Source of the DNA: Hymenopus coronatus | Lineage: Eukaryota; Arthropoda; Insecta; Mantodea; Hymenopodidae | NCBI GenBank assembly: GCA_030762935.1 | Contig: CM060898.1 | Location: 101,749,281-101,813,280, forward strand | Direction: 5' to 3' | Length of the DNA stretch: 64,000 bases | In this document: positions 10,870 through 21,830 of the stretch, in pieces | Position numbering within the stretch: position 1 is the stretch's first letter | How the letters are laid out: each line of letters begins with the position of its first letter | The notes under the pieces: model-generated | What the model saw: only the letters and a program-made list of their open reading frames with translations | Database searches by the model: none | What the model was told of the DNA's origin: nothing | Made by a program: the position numbers and the translations under genes

Positions 10870-11440
10870 TATTTAAGTAAAGTATCTTCTAAGACTGGAA
10901 CAAGAAGATTTTCAAGACAATCCCCGTTTTCCAAAGTACCTTTTACACGCCAAAAGTTGCGAAATTGTTTCATTTTCTCAAAGTTGGCTCGATTTCTATT
11001 AAAATGTGGGATATTAATTATTTACATGACAAACAAAATGTATACCTAGAATTTTCTGAATTCTCTGAAGCTGATTCATTCTGAATGACTTTTGCATAAC
11101 TGGTAAATCGTAAGAAACACCAAAATGTTCTTCACAAAAAATGTAAATATCGAAGGAAACACACAGTTTGTGTCAAATGCATTTTATTTGTAAGTTAATC
11201 ATTTCGGAGATATTCCTTGTTATTGGGTTATATTTTATTATTAGTGTATATTTTCCAATATCTCGTTTTTCTTTTGTTTTTCTCCAGGTCATGCAACAGA
11301 TCTGAATGAAATGGATATGAACATACATGTCTATCCCTTTATCTTAGTATATTCCCTCGTGCACTTTGAACCTATAAGAAAATATGTAATAACACCATTT
11401 CTACAAATGTTTATCTTGATTGGCATGAAGTGTATAGAAG
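10870..11440 (-). repeat. Family A fragment, inverted, divergent
   Basis: Runs from the AAGACTGGAACAAGAAGATTTTC block through TTTTGCATAACTGGTAAATCGTAAGA to the TTGATTGGCATGAAGTGTATAGAAG block, lacking both extreme ends. High divergence suggests an old copy. Confidence 0.75.
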
Positions 11441-11775
11441 ATTCTCAAAATGAAAGTAAAAATCAAAGGGCAATGATCAGATTCGCCTAAAACGCAATAT
11501 CTGCTTACGAAGAATGTATTTGCACGCTTGCCAAGGAAGAATGGCGTTTAGCATTCAAAAAATGATTAGAAAGGATGAGATGTTGTAGAGAATACAATGG
11601 AAAATATTTTGAAAAGACCAAATGATCAGATCTAAATCTTTAATACTATAATGCACATATTTTGAAAACTTTTCAAAGTATAACAATTTATGTATTATGC
11701 ATATTGAAAGTCTCATGGAATGAGAAATTAGGCTTGTGATATTACTTATAATGGGGCATTCTGTTGAGCAAATAA
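11441..11775. other. No recognised feature
   Basis: AT-rich spacer between two family A fragments, with no ORF or repeat that I recognise. Confidence 0.45.
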
Positions 11776-11985
11776 TCTGATGTATTACATTCTCATGATT
11801 TTCTTGACTTTTCTTAAAAATACGTATTTTTCTATCTACATCATGCTAATCAAGATAAACTTTACTAGAAATTGTCTTATTGCATGCTTCCTTGTAAATA
11901 GAAGGTTATTAAGGAAAATCACTAAACTAAAGTGATACTAAAATATTTTAAGGTTATGTATGACTGAAATTTCATGAAAAATAAT
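11776..11985 (+). repeat. Family A left-end fragment
   Basis: TCTGATGTATTACATTCTCATGA start and the CATGCTAATCAAGATAAAC and CTTGTAAATAGAAGG blocks, then lost after about 210 bases. The next 100 bases (11986-12084) match nothing else in the window. Confidence 0.75.
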
Positions 11986-12134
11986 TTAAACATTCACTGG
12001 ATCTACAGCAAAGCAAAGGTGAAACTGTACTGGACTCGTCAAGAAAAACGACGAGATCTCATTCGCATCATACAAAGTAAAAAATCTGATGAGTTGCATT
12101 CACATTCCTTTCTCTACATCTCTGCAATAATTTT

Positions 12135-12390
12135 CTTTTTTTAATTCTTTCATTTATATAGCCCCCTTTAACATCTAAGGTCATACCGGGGGCTTTCCAC
12201 TTGAAACAACTCGTCTGTAGGTTCTTTTTACGTTTGTTTAAATCATTTTGTTTTACTCAAACACGCACACATTCACACTTCCAGACTCTGTGGGGGATAG
12301 GGAATAATTCTGGCTAGAGAAAAATTCCCCGCCCCCGCCGGGAATCAAACCCGGGACCCCGGGTTTGACCACTCGACCACGGAGGCAGTC
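12135..12390 (-). repeat. SINE-1 copy, tRNA-headed
   Basis: The minus strand begins with a tRNA-like head, TGCCTCCGTGGTCGAGTGG, with a B-box-like GGGTTTGATTCCCGG. A body with CCACAGAGTCTGGAAGTGTG and CCCCCGGTATGACC follows, and then an A-rich tail (top-strand T-run at 12136-12142). The same body occurs at 53332-53621. Flanks GCAATAATTTT and GCAACAAATTA are a degraded target duplication within family A. Confidence 0.85.
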
Positions 12391-12620
12391 GCAACAAATT
12401 ATTGTTAAAGTGCTTATGCTTCTATTTACTTCATGCTAATCGAGAAAAAAATAGCAGAAGTAGTCTTATTATTTGCTTCCTTCTAAGTAGAAGCGAAATA
12501 GGTGTACCATAGGTTAAAGTGATAGTCAAAGCTGGCTGCTAAGTGACTGAAGTTTCTTTGTTTGTATGGACACGAGTTGACACATTTCTGTATGAGAAAA
12601 AAAAAATTTAAAGCTTAAGC

Positions 12621-12621
<1 letters not shown>

Positions 12622-12653
<32 letters not shown>
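12622..12653. repeat. Poly-A run, 32 bases
   Basis: Pure A-run inside a family A copy, at the place where the unit has GAAACCAAAAACAAGG. Probably slippage growth, or the tail of a lost insertion. Confidence 0.95.
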
Positions 12654-12658
<5 letters not shown>

Positions 12659-13183
12659 TAGTCCACGAAAAAACTGTATATGACATAAATTGTGTGCTTT
12701 AACGTGCTCTACATTTTTGTGGTAAGTTTTAGTAGTTTTGCAAAATTTCGTAAAATTCATCCAGAATAAAGTAGTCTTCAGAGGCTATTCTCAGAATTCA
12801 AGATATACAGTTTATTTGTCAGGTAAATATCTTTAATATACGATATTTTAAGCAAATTCTTAGAGCCATTTTTGAGAAAATCAAAATGTTCAAAAAAAAG
12901 TTCCATGTAAAAGGTAGTTTGGGGTGGGGGGGATTTTTCTCCAAATCTTCGCGTCGCATCCCTGGAAGACATTGAATTTAATACTAAGTTTGGTATTTTA
13001 GCAACTTTTCGTTTTTGAGTTATCGTGTTCACAGACACACGGACACATACACACGGACCTTTTTCTGAAAATGATTTTTCTGGATACAGAAGATCCTAAA
13101 ATACATATTTCCAGTGAAATCTCGGTAGAGTGGAGTGCATTACCTTGTCTATATACTATGTGCATTGTATGTATAGAGAAAGT

Positions 13184-13754
13184 AAAAAAGAAGTTGTGCA
13201 GAAGAAAAGCAGCAATATAAGAAGAAAAGGATAGAAAAGGGAGCAACAGAAGAGAGGAAAAGGAAAGCTACATTAGGTTGGTAGGTCCAACCTACCAACC
13301 TGGTGCATTTTAATGTGAACCATGCATTCAAATCTTGCCTTGTTTTCTCACTATTGATATTTTCAACATTTTTCTTCCTGGAAAATGTTCCATTCGGAGC
13401 AGTTTTTCTGCTACACAAATAACATTTCTTTTAATTATATATTTTATGACAAAAAAAGCAATTCGCAACTTTAAAAAATATTGGGGACTACATCAAAGGA
13501 GACCACAAACCCGGGCAGTTTAAAAAAGTAGACGTATTGTAAACCTAGGTTAAAATATTGAACAAGAACTTTAATTTTTTTGTCGCAAGAGACTGTTTAG
13601 TAAAGTGACAAATATAAAACAACTTTGACAATAGCTTCCAAATCATTAGAGCAAAATGGATGAAATTCACAGTGTAACTTATTTGATTATATTACATATG
13701 CGGATATTTAAAGAAAAAAGCTAGCAAAATTAGTTTGGTATTTCAAACTTTCAG
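13184..13754. other. No recognised gene; contains a perfect hairpin
   Basis: Purine-rich start (13190-13265), then a perfect 12-bp hairpin at 13275-13301, then AT-rich sequence. Short frames on both strands show no family signature. Possibly single-copy. Confidence 0.45.
13275..13301. other. Perfect inverted repeat, 12-bp arms, 3-base loop
   Basis: AGGTTGGTAGGT, CCA, ACCTACCAACCT. It is GC-richer than its surroundings and does not belong to any repeat unit found here. Confidence 0.95.
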
Positions 13755-14562
13755 TTATGCATGTCCTAAAAGCTAGTCGCGTAGGAAACCATTGAAATTT
13801 GTCTGTCTTTGTATGCCAGGAATAAAACAAACCAGATATGAAATAAAAGATAGCTTCCCACTTGAGAACAGTTCAAGTATCTTAAAACTGTAAACGATAA
13901 AAATAAATATCTCGTAAACAGTTAACTCTCCAAGAAGTGTCTTTGACATAAATTGTTTTAAAGAGATTCATATCTTTGTTTACCAGTTATACAAAAGTCG
14001 TCCATAATTAAGAGGTCTTCTGAGCCCATTCCTAGAAAATCAAACTATATTCTGAGAAATTTGAAATTATCGAAAAATCTTGCATGTAAAGGGTAGTTTT
14101 GAGTGAGAGAGCGGATTTTTCTGAAAATTCTCGTGTCGCATCCATAAATACCACGTTTGGTTTTTCAGATATACTATTCAAACAGACACCCCTCACCTAA
14201 AGGCCCGGGTTCTATCCCAAACGACCGTTTGAGATATTTGTGGTGGACAATGCGGCGCAGGGGCGGGTTTTCTTCGGGTTCTCCGGTTTTCCCCACCATC
14301 ACATTCAACCGGTACTCCATCTTCATGCCATGTATCACTAGTGTCATCGCCTGCGGTGTCACAAATAGTAAAAGCGGGTTTCAAACACTAAAAAAAAAAC
14401 AAAAAAAAAAAAACAAAACACACTGACCATTTTCTAAAAACGTTTTTCTGGATTAAAGGGTCCTCAAAACATATACTTCCGTTTAAATCTCGACAGCAAT
14501 TTTTTGATCAATTACAATACCTTCTCTATGTACCACAAAATTGTTCATAAGCGCTAGAGAAA
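13755..14562 (+). repeat. Family A copy with SINE-2 in its CA tract
   Basis: Lacks the first quarter of the unit, then runs from GTCGCGTAGGAAACC to CTAGAGAAATAAT. A SINE-2 is inserted exactly at the CA position: CAAACAGACAC precedes it and ACACACTGACC follows. Old, divergent copy. Confidence 0.8.
14174..14418 (+). repeat. SINE-2 copy
   Basis: Partial tRNA-like head with B-box CCCGGGTTCTATCCC, then the family body: TTTGAGATATTTGTGG, GGCGCAGGGGCGGG, CATCACATTCAACCGG, GTGTCATCGCCTGCGG and AAAAGCGGGTTTCAAACAC. An A-rich tail runs 14390-14415. Related copies lie at 19897-20122, 34886-35020 and 56513-56718. Confidence 0.82.
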
Positions 14563-15465
14563 TAATAAAAAACACACATTCAAAACTGTATTTGTTCTTG
14601 AATAGAATATAGTAATTTCTCTACCTGCTATATTAGGCAAGAGATATAGTAAAAAGTTATTCAAGGGCTTTTGAATATGTAAAGTTTTGTCATCTGCTGT
14701 AGCATCCTGCGAGGTTGCTTTATTTACCAAACAGCTGCTCATGACAAACACACATTTCATCTATGTCTAGTTTTGTTTTTAAAAACAAATGTAATACGCA
14801 GTTTCGAAACACAAACGAATCGTCTAAAGCAGGAAGGAGTATTTTAAATTTAAGGTAGACAAGTTCAGTGACCTCTACAAAAAAGTAGCCACTCAGAACT
14901 GGAATCCGGATCAGTTCGGTACATAAAGTTATCGATCGAGAAACTCAACAATCAAACAATATATCTTTCTTGCTTCTGTGCAATTCCTCTCGACGACCCA
15001 GTTGTTTCCATTGGATTCCGTTTTACTGCTTTTTAAACGTTGAAACCTTGAAAGTAATGAATTCATTTAATTGGTTGCTCGTGTCGACAGCATTTTCTTG
15101 TTTCAAACCCGTTTTCTTGAAGAAAAACAGGTGTCAGGCCAAGCAAGGGAATATCTACTCCGGCTGCACTTAATATTTTAGTGTAATTGCTTCACAGTGT
15201 CGGATCTAGTAAGATTGTCATATAAATAATTGTTGCCTGCTATTTTACGCTGCTGAACTACAATGTTCCACAGACAAATGACTACGCGAGACAAAATAAT
15301 TGACTATTAACAATCATTACGACTAAGTAAACGCCAACTCGTGAAAAAGGCTGAGACAGTTTTGCTTAATTTCTTAAAGCAGCTATGGGCAAGTGGTGGG
15401 TTATTGTGAACTTTCTATCGGAGCAGTGGCGTAATGAAGTAAAACAAACTAGAAATTCCTATATT
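14563..15465. other. No recognised feature
   Basis: About 900 bases with no match to the window's repeats. A 62-codon frame at 14970-15173 and a 68-codon minus frame near 14554-14760 show no domain, signal peptide or conserved motif I can recognise. This is one of the better candidates for single-copy host sequence, without evidence of a gene. Confidence 0.45.
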
Positions 15466-15508
15466 TTATGAGGGGCACTATTTATATTTTGAGCACAATA
15501 ATAAAAAA

Positions 15509-16368
15509 TCTGATGTGTACCATTCACATGACTTTCTCTATATCCCTGCAACAAATTATTCTTAAAAATCTTATACTTCTATTTACTTTATGCTAATCAG
15601 AAGAAATTAGCAGAAATAGTCTTATTACTTTCTTCCTTGTAAGTAGAAGCAGAATAAGGGACTACCATACGTTAAAGTGATAGTCAAAAGCTGGTTGCTA
15701 TGTCAATGAAGTTCCTTTGTTTATATGGATAGGAGTTGACAAGTTCCTGTATCAGAAAAGTGTACGTTTTTCATAGTAAAACCAAAAATAAGGAATGTCT
15801 CAAAAACTGCGAACTCCACGAAAAAAATGTATATAACATAAATTGTGTGTTTTAATGTGCTCTACATGTTTTGTGTATTAATTTTTGTCCATCTCTTATG
15901 GTTTAGCAGTTATTCAAAGTTCAGTAAAATTCATCGAGAATAAACTACTCTTCAGAGGCTATTCTCAGAAAATTCAAGATATACATTTATTTTGTCAGGT
16001 AAATATGTTTAATATACGAAATTTTAATCAAAATCGTTAGAGCCATTTTTGAGAAAATAAAAAATTTCAAAAAAATTCCATGTTAAAGGTAGTTTGGGGT
16101 GGGGGATTTTTCTCAAAATCTTCGTGTCGCATACCTGGAAGATACTAAACTTAAATACAAAGTTTGGTATTTTACCGACTTTTCGTTTTTGAGTTATCGT
16201 GTTCAAAGACACACGGACACTGACACACGGACCTTTTTGTGAAAATGCTTTTTTTTGGATATTGGGGACCCTAAAACATATATTTCCGGTGAAATCTCGG
16301 TATCGAATTTTTGGGTGGAGTGCAATACCTTCTCTATATACTATGTACGTAGTGGGTATATAGAAAGT
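15509..16368 (+). repeat. Family A copy, complete, 860 bp, young type
   Basis: TCTGATGTGTACCATTCACATGA to TATATAGAAAGT, sitting in an A6 run of the mariner. Six A lie on each side, whereas the empty site at 45551-45560 has a single A6. The sequence is very close to the copies at 47278-48139 and 57636-58511. Confidence 0.95.
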
Positions 16369-16373
16369 AAAAA

Positions 16374-17340
16374 ACAGTTGTTTGTTACTGAAGATTTCTT
16401 TATTATTTCTCTACATATTCTCCTTTATGCTCAATACACTTTTGCATGTATTCAAACACTTGTCATTGCAATTTTTCCAATCTGCTTGGGACACCTCCAA
16501 AACGTGGTTTTTGGACTCAACAAAAATGGTTGTCCACGCATTTAATGCTTAAAGGGGAACAAAAAGGAGTCATTGAGGGTCAAACAGGACTGCACAGCGG
16601 ATGAATCATCAGTTCGATTTTTGATTGCTCATATTTGGTTGTTAGACGAGATGAGTGAGCGCTCGCATTGTCTTGATGAACGATTCGACGGCACTTGTTT
16701 GGAGACTTCCGGCAAACAAATGGTTGTGTACCATTCAGAATTAACCGTTTTACGTTCCTCTAAAGGCATGTTGCCAAATAACCAGTTTTGTTAAACAACA
16801 GGCAACCATTGTTTCGAAGTGCTTCGAGTGCGAACAACTTTTGTTAGATTTAGTTCATCTCAAAAAATCCATAAATTTGACTGCTGTTTGCGTTCGTCAC
16901 CTGTTACAATCATGATTGAATTTCTTGGGCATTTGTATGTAGCAGTCGACCCGAGCATCTTTTTGAGATTGTATCAAACTATGTGGAATCCAATGAGAGC
17001 AAACCTTTTTCACGACTAAATGATCATGCCATATTTTGTATGTGCTGGTGGAATTAATGCCTGGAGTTATCTCTATCTCGTCACATGTGGCTCGATGATC
17101 TTGCACTATTAATTTTTTCACAGCATCAATGTTTTCTGGCACTAGCGATTTTAGACGATCTTCACCATTTCCGTCAGAGAGTGAACAATGACCACTATTA
17201 AAATCGTCAGCATATTACAGACGCAAATAATGGAGCTATATCGCCAAATAGGTTGATCAATGTACTCTTGTTTTGATAATATACATTCGAAAAGCATAAT
17301 AAATCATCGCACGAATATTTTCAGGAGTTAAGTCCATATT
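16374..17340 (-). pseudogene. Irritans-like mariner transposase, inactivated
   Basis: From the right end, the minus strand reads the irritans N-terminus (MDLTPENIRAMIYYAF in pieces), then GHCSLSDGNGEDRLKS, then an open stretch (16897-17142) PENIDAVKKLIVQDHRATCDEIE. A second stretch contains STSTYKIWHDHLVVKKVCSH and QKDARVD, the helix-turn-helix and linker region. The remainder to 16374 holds the catalytic domain in broken frames, with frameshifts, stops and a deletion, so it cannot make transposase. The family assignment is secure from the N-terminal block. Sibling copies are at 33540-34790 and 45522-46860. Confidence 0.85.
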
Positions 17341-17363
17341 TTCGATGAGATACATCTTTAAAG

Positions 17364-17938
17364 ACTACCCTTCACATGGAACTTTTTCCGAAATTTTTGA
17401 TTTCCTTAAAACTGGCTCTAACAATTTTGATTAAAATATCGTATATTAAATATACTTACCTGAAAAATATGTATATCCTGAATTTTCTGGTAATAGCCTC
17501 TGAAATCTGGATGAAATTTACGGGATTTTGCATAACTGCTAAACCGTAAGAATTACATAAAAACTTATTTCACAAAAAATGTAGAGTACCTTAAGACACA
17601 CAATTTATGTTATATACATTTTTTTCCTGGAGCTTATCGTTTTTTTAAACATTCCTTGTTTTTTGTTTCAGCGTTAATAAACATACTTTTCTCATACTGG
17701 AATTCGTCAACTCCTATCCATACAAACAAAGGAACTTCAGTCACATAGCAACCAGCTTTTGACTATCACTTTAACCTATGGTAGCCCCTTATTTCGCTTT
17801 TACTTACAAGGAAACAAGTAATAAGACTATTTCTGCTAATTTTTTCTCGATTAACATGAAGTAAATAGAAGCCTAAGTTTTTTAACAGTAATTTGTGGTA
17901 GAAACGTTGAGAAAGTCATGTGAATGGAACACATCAGA
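17364..17938 (-). repeat. Family A fragment, left two-thirds
   Basis: Begins at the CTACCCTTCACATGG block and ends CATGTGAATGGAACACATCAGA. The right third with the GT tract and palindrome is missing where it abuts the mariner end. Confidence 0.85.
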
Positions 17939-17964
17939 TTTTTTCATAACTAGCTAACCATGTG

Positions 17965-18065
17965 ATCTCAAAACATATTTTCGTGAAATTTCAACAATGA
18001 ATTTTTGGACGGAATACAATACCTTCTCTACCTACTATGCACATAGTATGCACATGTATTGAAAC
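17965..18065 (+). repeat. Family A right-end fragment
   Basis: GATCTCAAAACATATTTTCGTG, then ATACCTTCTCTACCTACTATGCACATAGTATGCACATGTA. Only the last 100 bases of the unit are present, next to an inverted left end. Confidence 0.7.
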
Positions 18066-18179
18066 TAAAGGAATCAAAAAACTGATATGGCGTCAATTAA
18101 TGAATGTTTTCAGAGAAATGAAACAGTGATTAGCTATGCCAAAAGTGTAACCAAATGTCACAGTTCTCACATTGTAATT

Positions 18180-18390
18180 ACCTTATCGAACGCCTTATCT
18201 TAAAGTGTAACTCCTGAAAGGTCATATCAGATGATGAACGAACGAAATGAGTGAAATGAGCCCAGAGTTTTCCACAATTCATCTTAAAAGGATAAAGGAA
18301 CACCCCGAATAACTCGCTATAACCGAGATTTGAACCCATGACATGTTTGGATGCGAGACAGATACGCTACCACCGCACTACAGAGGTGTT
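18180..18390 (-). repeat. SINE-5 copy
   Basis: On the minus strand a tRNA-like head (CACCTCTGTAGTGCGGTGG; B-box GGGTTCAAATCTCGG), then the family body with GCGAGTTATTCGGGG, TCATTTCACTCATTTCG and ATCTGATATGACC, and the terminal AAGGCGTTCGATAAGG region. Related to 19865-20300, 29469-29715 and 58585-58734. Confidence 0.8.
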
Positions 18391-18399
18391 TAGCATTGC

Positions 18400-19862
18400 A
18401 GATTGTTATTTAAAATACTGAATTATTCTTACTTGTTTACTCAAATATGATGATCCAAAGTAGGCGACAATGAAGCTGCAAATTATAGGCCAATATCTCT
18501 CATTCCTGTTATTGGAAAAATTTTTGAGCACATTATGTTTGAGCATATAAACACTTTTTTCAAAAACTTTGACTTGTTTAACAAAAATCAATATGGCTTT
18601 TCTAAAGGTAGAAATATTACTGCAGCAATACAAAGTTTGTTCGATAAAATACATTCCTCATTTGAAAGCGGTGGATATGTATTAGCTAATTTTTGCGACT
18701 TGAGTAAGGCTTTTGATTCCATAGATGATAATATTCTATTAGAAAATCTTTCCTATTATGGCATACAAAATACTCAATTGAATTTCATTAAATCCTATTT
18801 ATTTTGTAGAAAACAATTGGTTTATGTAAATGGTGAATGTTCATCTATGTCCCACAAAGCAAGTGGTGTCCCGCAGGGTTCTGTTTTGGGCCCTTTGCTA
18901 TACTTAATTGTAGTTAATGCCTTACCAAGTAATATATCTACAGATACCATAATGTTTGCAGACGATACTACTTTTAAATGGAAATGACCTAAATGAATTG
19001 AATAATCAATATAAAGCCATAATGTCTAAAGCTTCGAATGGTTTGAAGCTAATAGTTTATTTTTAAATAAATCCAAGACTATCTCTGTTTTATTCACTTT
19101 AAAAAGGATATCAGACAACTTAGCATTACAGTATCAGACAAGTACTAAATTCTGAGATGTATATATTGATAACCAATTATCGAGGCCACGTATATTGAAT
19201 ATTTAAAAAATAGACTGTCTAGCAATATATTTTTAATTCGTAATTTGAGAGATTCTATCCCAATTGAATACGTTAGAAGTATGTATTTTGCTTTCTTTGA
19301 ATCTGTAATCAGACATGGCCTAATTCTTTGGGGTGGTGCTAAGAAAGTAAATGAAATTTTTTGTCTTCAAAAGAAAATTATTAGGATATTTCCTATAAAG
19401 TTCCTATATAACCCAATGTAGACCCCTATTTATTGAGTTAGGTATTTTAACTATTAATAATCTTCATATTTTAGATACTTTAGTATATATACATGCCTCT
19501 TGTCATAGACATATTTTGAGGATGGATATTCATAGTTATACTACTAGATATAGGTCCAATGTAATCTTTCCATATTATCGACTAACAAAGTCTCAGAATA
19601 GTTATAAATACTTAGGTATTAAGTTGTATAATAACTTGCCTGATAGTGTTAAATGTTTAAACATGCAGAATTTTAAGTCCAGGATATATACATGGTTAGT
19701 CAAATATCCATTTTATTCTATACATGAATATTTTAATAATAAATTTTGTGATCTTGTTTTGTAATTTATTATGACAAGGTTATTGTACTGCTTTCAACAG
19801 ACGTTGTCAATGCCTGTATAGTGCTTTTAGACAAAATAAAAATGAAATGAAATTGAATATTT
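18400..19862 (+). pseudogene. LINE-C: reverse-transcriptase and C-terminal fragment
   Basis: Non-LTR retrotransposon, 5'-truncated. An open stretch from about 18457 to 18984 covers the reverse-transcriptase core: KVGDNEAANYRPISLIPV (motif 1), KNQYGFSKGRNITAAI (motif 2a), LANFCDLSKAFDSIDD (motif A with its catalytic Asp). It continues ASGVPQGSVLGPLLYLI (motif B) and TIMFADDTTF (motif C, catalytic Asp-Asp). A frameshift at about 18985 breaks it. Downstream pieces read LSSNIFLIRNLRDSIP, FESVIRHGLILWGGAK and, at 19516-19764, YKYLGIKLYNNLPDSVKCL up to the stop. This is the usual C-terminus of CR1/jockey-like LINEs. The tail at 19826-19862 is A-rich with AAATGAAATGAAATTG. The RT block is one of the better preserved coding remnants of the window. 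Confidence 0.88.
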
Positions 19863-19864
19863 CG

Positions 19865-20300
19865 TTCGAAGGGTTGTAATCTCATTTAGGGTAGGTTATT
19901 TTTATAGTGTTTAACGCCCGCTTTTACTACTATGGCACCGCAGACGATGACACTGGTGATACGTGGAACGAAGATGGAGCACCGGTGGAATGCAATGGCG
20001 GGGGAAACCGGAAGACCACCCCTGCACGTTTTGTCCGCCACAAATCCCACATGTGATCGCTTGGGATCGAACCTGCCTTCGTGAGAGGCGTGTGGTCTAA
20101 CCACTACGCCACGGCGTAACCCTGGGGTAGGGTACACGATTAAGGATTTTTCCGGGGTTTTCCAGTAGCCTGAAAAGGGGAATGTGGATTAATTCTAAGC
20201 TCTATCGCCCCCGGATCATTTGAGCTCATTTCACCCATTTCATGTATAATCCGATATCATCTAACAAGTTAAAGGACGTTAAACTATGTAACAAAAACTT
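19865..20300 (+). repeat. SINE-5 copy split by a SINE-2
   Basis: The B-box part GGGTTGTAATCTCATTTAGGGTAGG lies at 19870-19893. The body resumes at about 20123 with GGGGTAGGGTACACGATTAAGG, GGGGTTTTCCAGTAGCCTG, CGGATCATTTGAGCTC and TTAAAGGACGTTAAACTA. The intervening 225 bases are a minus-strand SINE-2. TAGGGTA occurs on both sides, a likely target duplication. Confidence 0.8.
19897..20122 (-). repeat. SINE-2 copy, full length
   Basis: Best copy of the family. Minus-strand tRNA-like head GTTACGCCGTGGCGTAGTGG, with TTAGACCACACGCCTC and B-box GCAGGTTCGATCCCAAGC. Then the body GGATTTGTGGCGGAC, CATTCCACCGGTGCTCC, GTCATCGTCTGCGGTGCC and end AAAAGCGGGCGTTAAACAC. The A-box and B-box are recognisable, so it keeps the layout of an internal pol III promoter. 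Confidence 0.88.
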
Positions 20301-20464
20301 ACCCTTAGCATCTTGTGAAATTCAAAGTGGTAAAGGAAGATGGAACTATAGATATGAAATACCTAATAAAGTGTTTAAAATATTTTATCTTATTTATCTC
20401 CTGTTATTAAAGTAATATTACAGAATTAACAAGTTATTGCTTTCTGAACTACTCTATTATAATA

Positions 20465-20905
20465 AGTAGAGGAAATATTGCATACCGTCTAAAACATTTA
20501 CAGTAAAATTTCACTGGAAATACACCTTTTTAGACTCCCTGATAAATGAAGAGTTTTATAGAAAAGGTACGCGCCTCTGCATCTGTTACAGCATAACAAA
20601 AAAACAAAGAAACAAAAAAAGTGAAAAGTCGGTTAAATACCAAACTAGGAGACATGTTTGTTTGTTTTTTTTTTCTAAAATTTGCTCTAGCGAGTTTTAT
20701 TAAAGTATTTTATTCATATTGAAGTCATTCACAAGTCCAATAAAACCTATCTTGAATTTTCTCAAGCATCTTGTGAAATTCTCTCCTTTCTCAATATTTT
20801 TTTATAAATTCGTAAAACGTGAATTATAGACAATATTCTAACCACACAAAACATTTAGATATTAAAACACTCAATTTATGTAAATTAATATATTTTGAGG
20901 TGATA
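20465..20905 (-). repeat. Family A copy, old and degraded
   Basis: Recognisable blocks: TTTCACTGGAAATACACC, AGAAAAGGTACGCGCC, AAAAAGTGAAAAGTCGGTTAAATACCAAAC, TTGCTCTAGCGAGTTTTATTAAA and ACACTCAATTTATG. The ends and GT tract are eroded. Confidence 0.65.
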
Positions 20906-21177
20906 TCAGTTTGCGACATATTGGTCTTTTCTGAATGGCAAAGTCGCTATTCATTTTATCTTCTTATACAATGCATTTGAAATTCCAAAGCCCTCATATA
21001 TCGACAATAGAATATATCTATTGCTTTTGCCTACTGTATTTGCGGGTGGCCCAACTGCCCCGTATTTGTCGGGTGCAGATATCCCTTCGTGCGTTAAAAC
21101 AGGTGCAGAACTCCAACGATGAGCGACCTTCGATGGCCCGCTCACCGTCTCCACTGATAAGCAACTTAAAAACTATT

Positions 21178-21550
21178 AGAAAGCAATTCGACATATTCCA
21201 AGAATGTAACATGACGATTAAAAAATACTTCTCACCGAACTACCATTTACATGGAGATTTTTTTTCAATTTTTTTGGTCTTTTTAAAGATATCAAGCAAC
21301 TTTGATTTAAATACCATATATTTAAGATATTTTAATGGCGAATAAAGCGTGTTATATCTTGTTTTTTTTTTGTTTTTTTTTCGGAATAGTCTTTGAATAT
21401 GTCATTCTGGTTGACTTTTGCATTACTGGTAAAACGTAAAAGATAAACAAATGATCTCATTCATATACATATTGTCACATTCATCTTTTATGGAGTATAT
21501 TTTTTGTTTGTTTTGCACTCTTGCCCATGCGGCAAAGAACCGAATCTCCA
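21178..21550 (-). repeat. Family A fragment, old
   Basis: GACATATTCCAAGAATG, CTACCATTTACATGGAG, TTTGATTTAAATACCATATATTTAAGATATTTTAATGG and TTTTGCATTACTGGTAAAACGTAA are diverged forms of the inverted middle blocks. Neither end is kept. Confidence 0.65.
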
Positions 21551-21830
21551 GTTTCGATGTCATCATTTGATATCTTAAAATTATGGTATAAGAAACAATG
21601 AATTAAATTGAGAATGTCATAATATAATTTTAATTAAAATGAATTAATTAAAACCAACTTTAAAGTAAAAAGATTAATATTAAATAATAAATACCTAATT
21701 GAAATATTTATTTATGGTAACTAAGGATAATAGGTAATAAGTGTTTGAAACTTGAAGAAAAAAATTGCTGAAACTGAAATGTTTTTTGTTAGTTTATTTA
21801 ATATATAGTTATATTATATTATAGTTATAG
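21551..21830. other. No recognised feature; very AT-rich
   Basis: Long A/T stretches (for example TTAATTAAAATGAATTAATT) without an ORF or a recognised repeat. Confidence 0.5.

Larger units (their letters stand above)
12085..13183 (+). repeat. Family A copy interrupted by a SINE-1
   Basis: Starts TCTGATGAGTTGCATTCACAT and ends CTATATACTATGTGCATTGTATGTATAGAGAAAGT. A SINE-1 (12135-12390) sits in it between two versions of its own GCAACAAATTATT motif, which looks like a target duplication. A 32-base A-run at 12622-12653 interrupts the middle. Without these insertions the copy is near full length. Confidence 0.88.
15466..17362 (-). mobile_element. Mariner, irritans-like, full-span but dead, carrying a family A insertion
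   Basis: DNA transposon on the minus strand. Its 3' edge begins TTATGAGGGGCAC at 15466, which parallels TTACGAGGGACAC at 33540 and ATAAGGAGCACG at 45521 in two sibling copies, so this is the worn terminal repeat. The coding start ATGGACTTAACTCCTGAAAA lies at the right, near 17340. A family A copy (15509-16368) is inserted in the 3' untranslated part. The same point is uninterrupted in both siblings. Transposase details are in the next entry. Confidence 0.88.
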
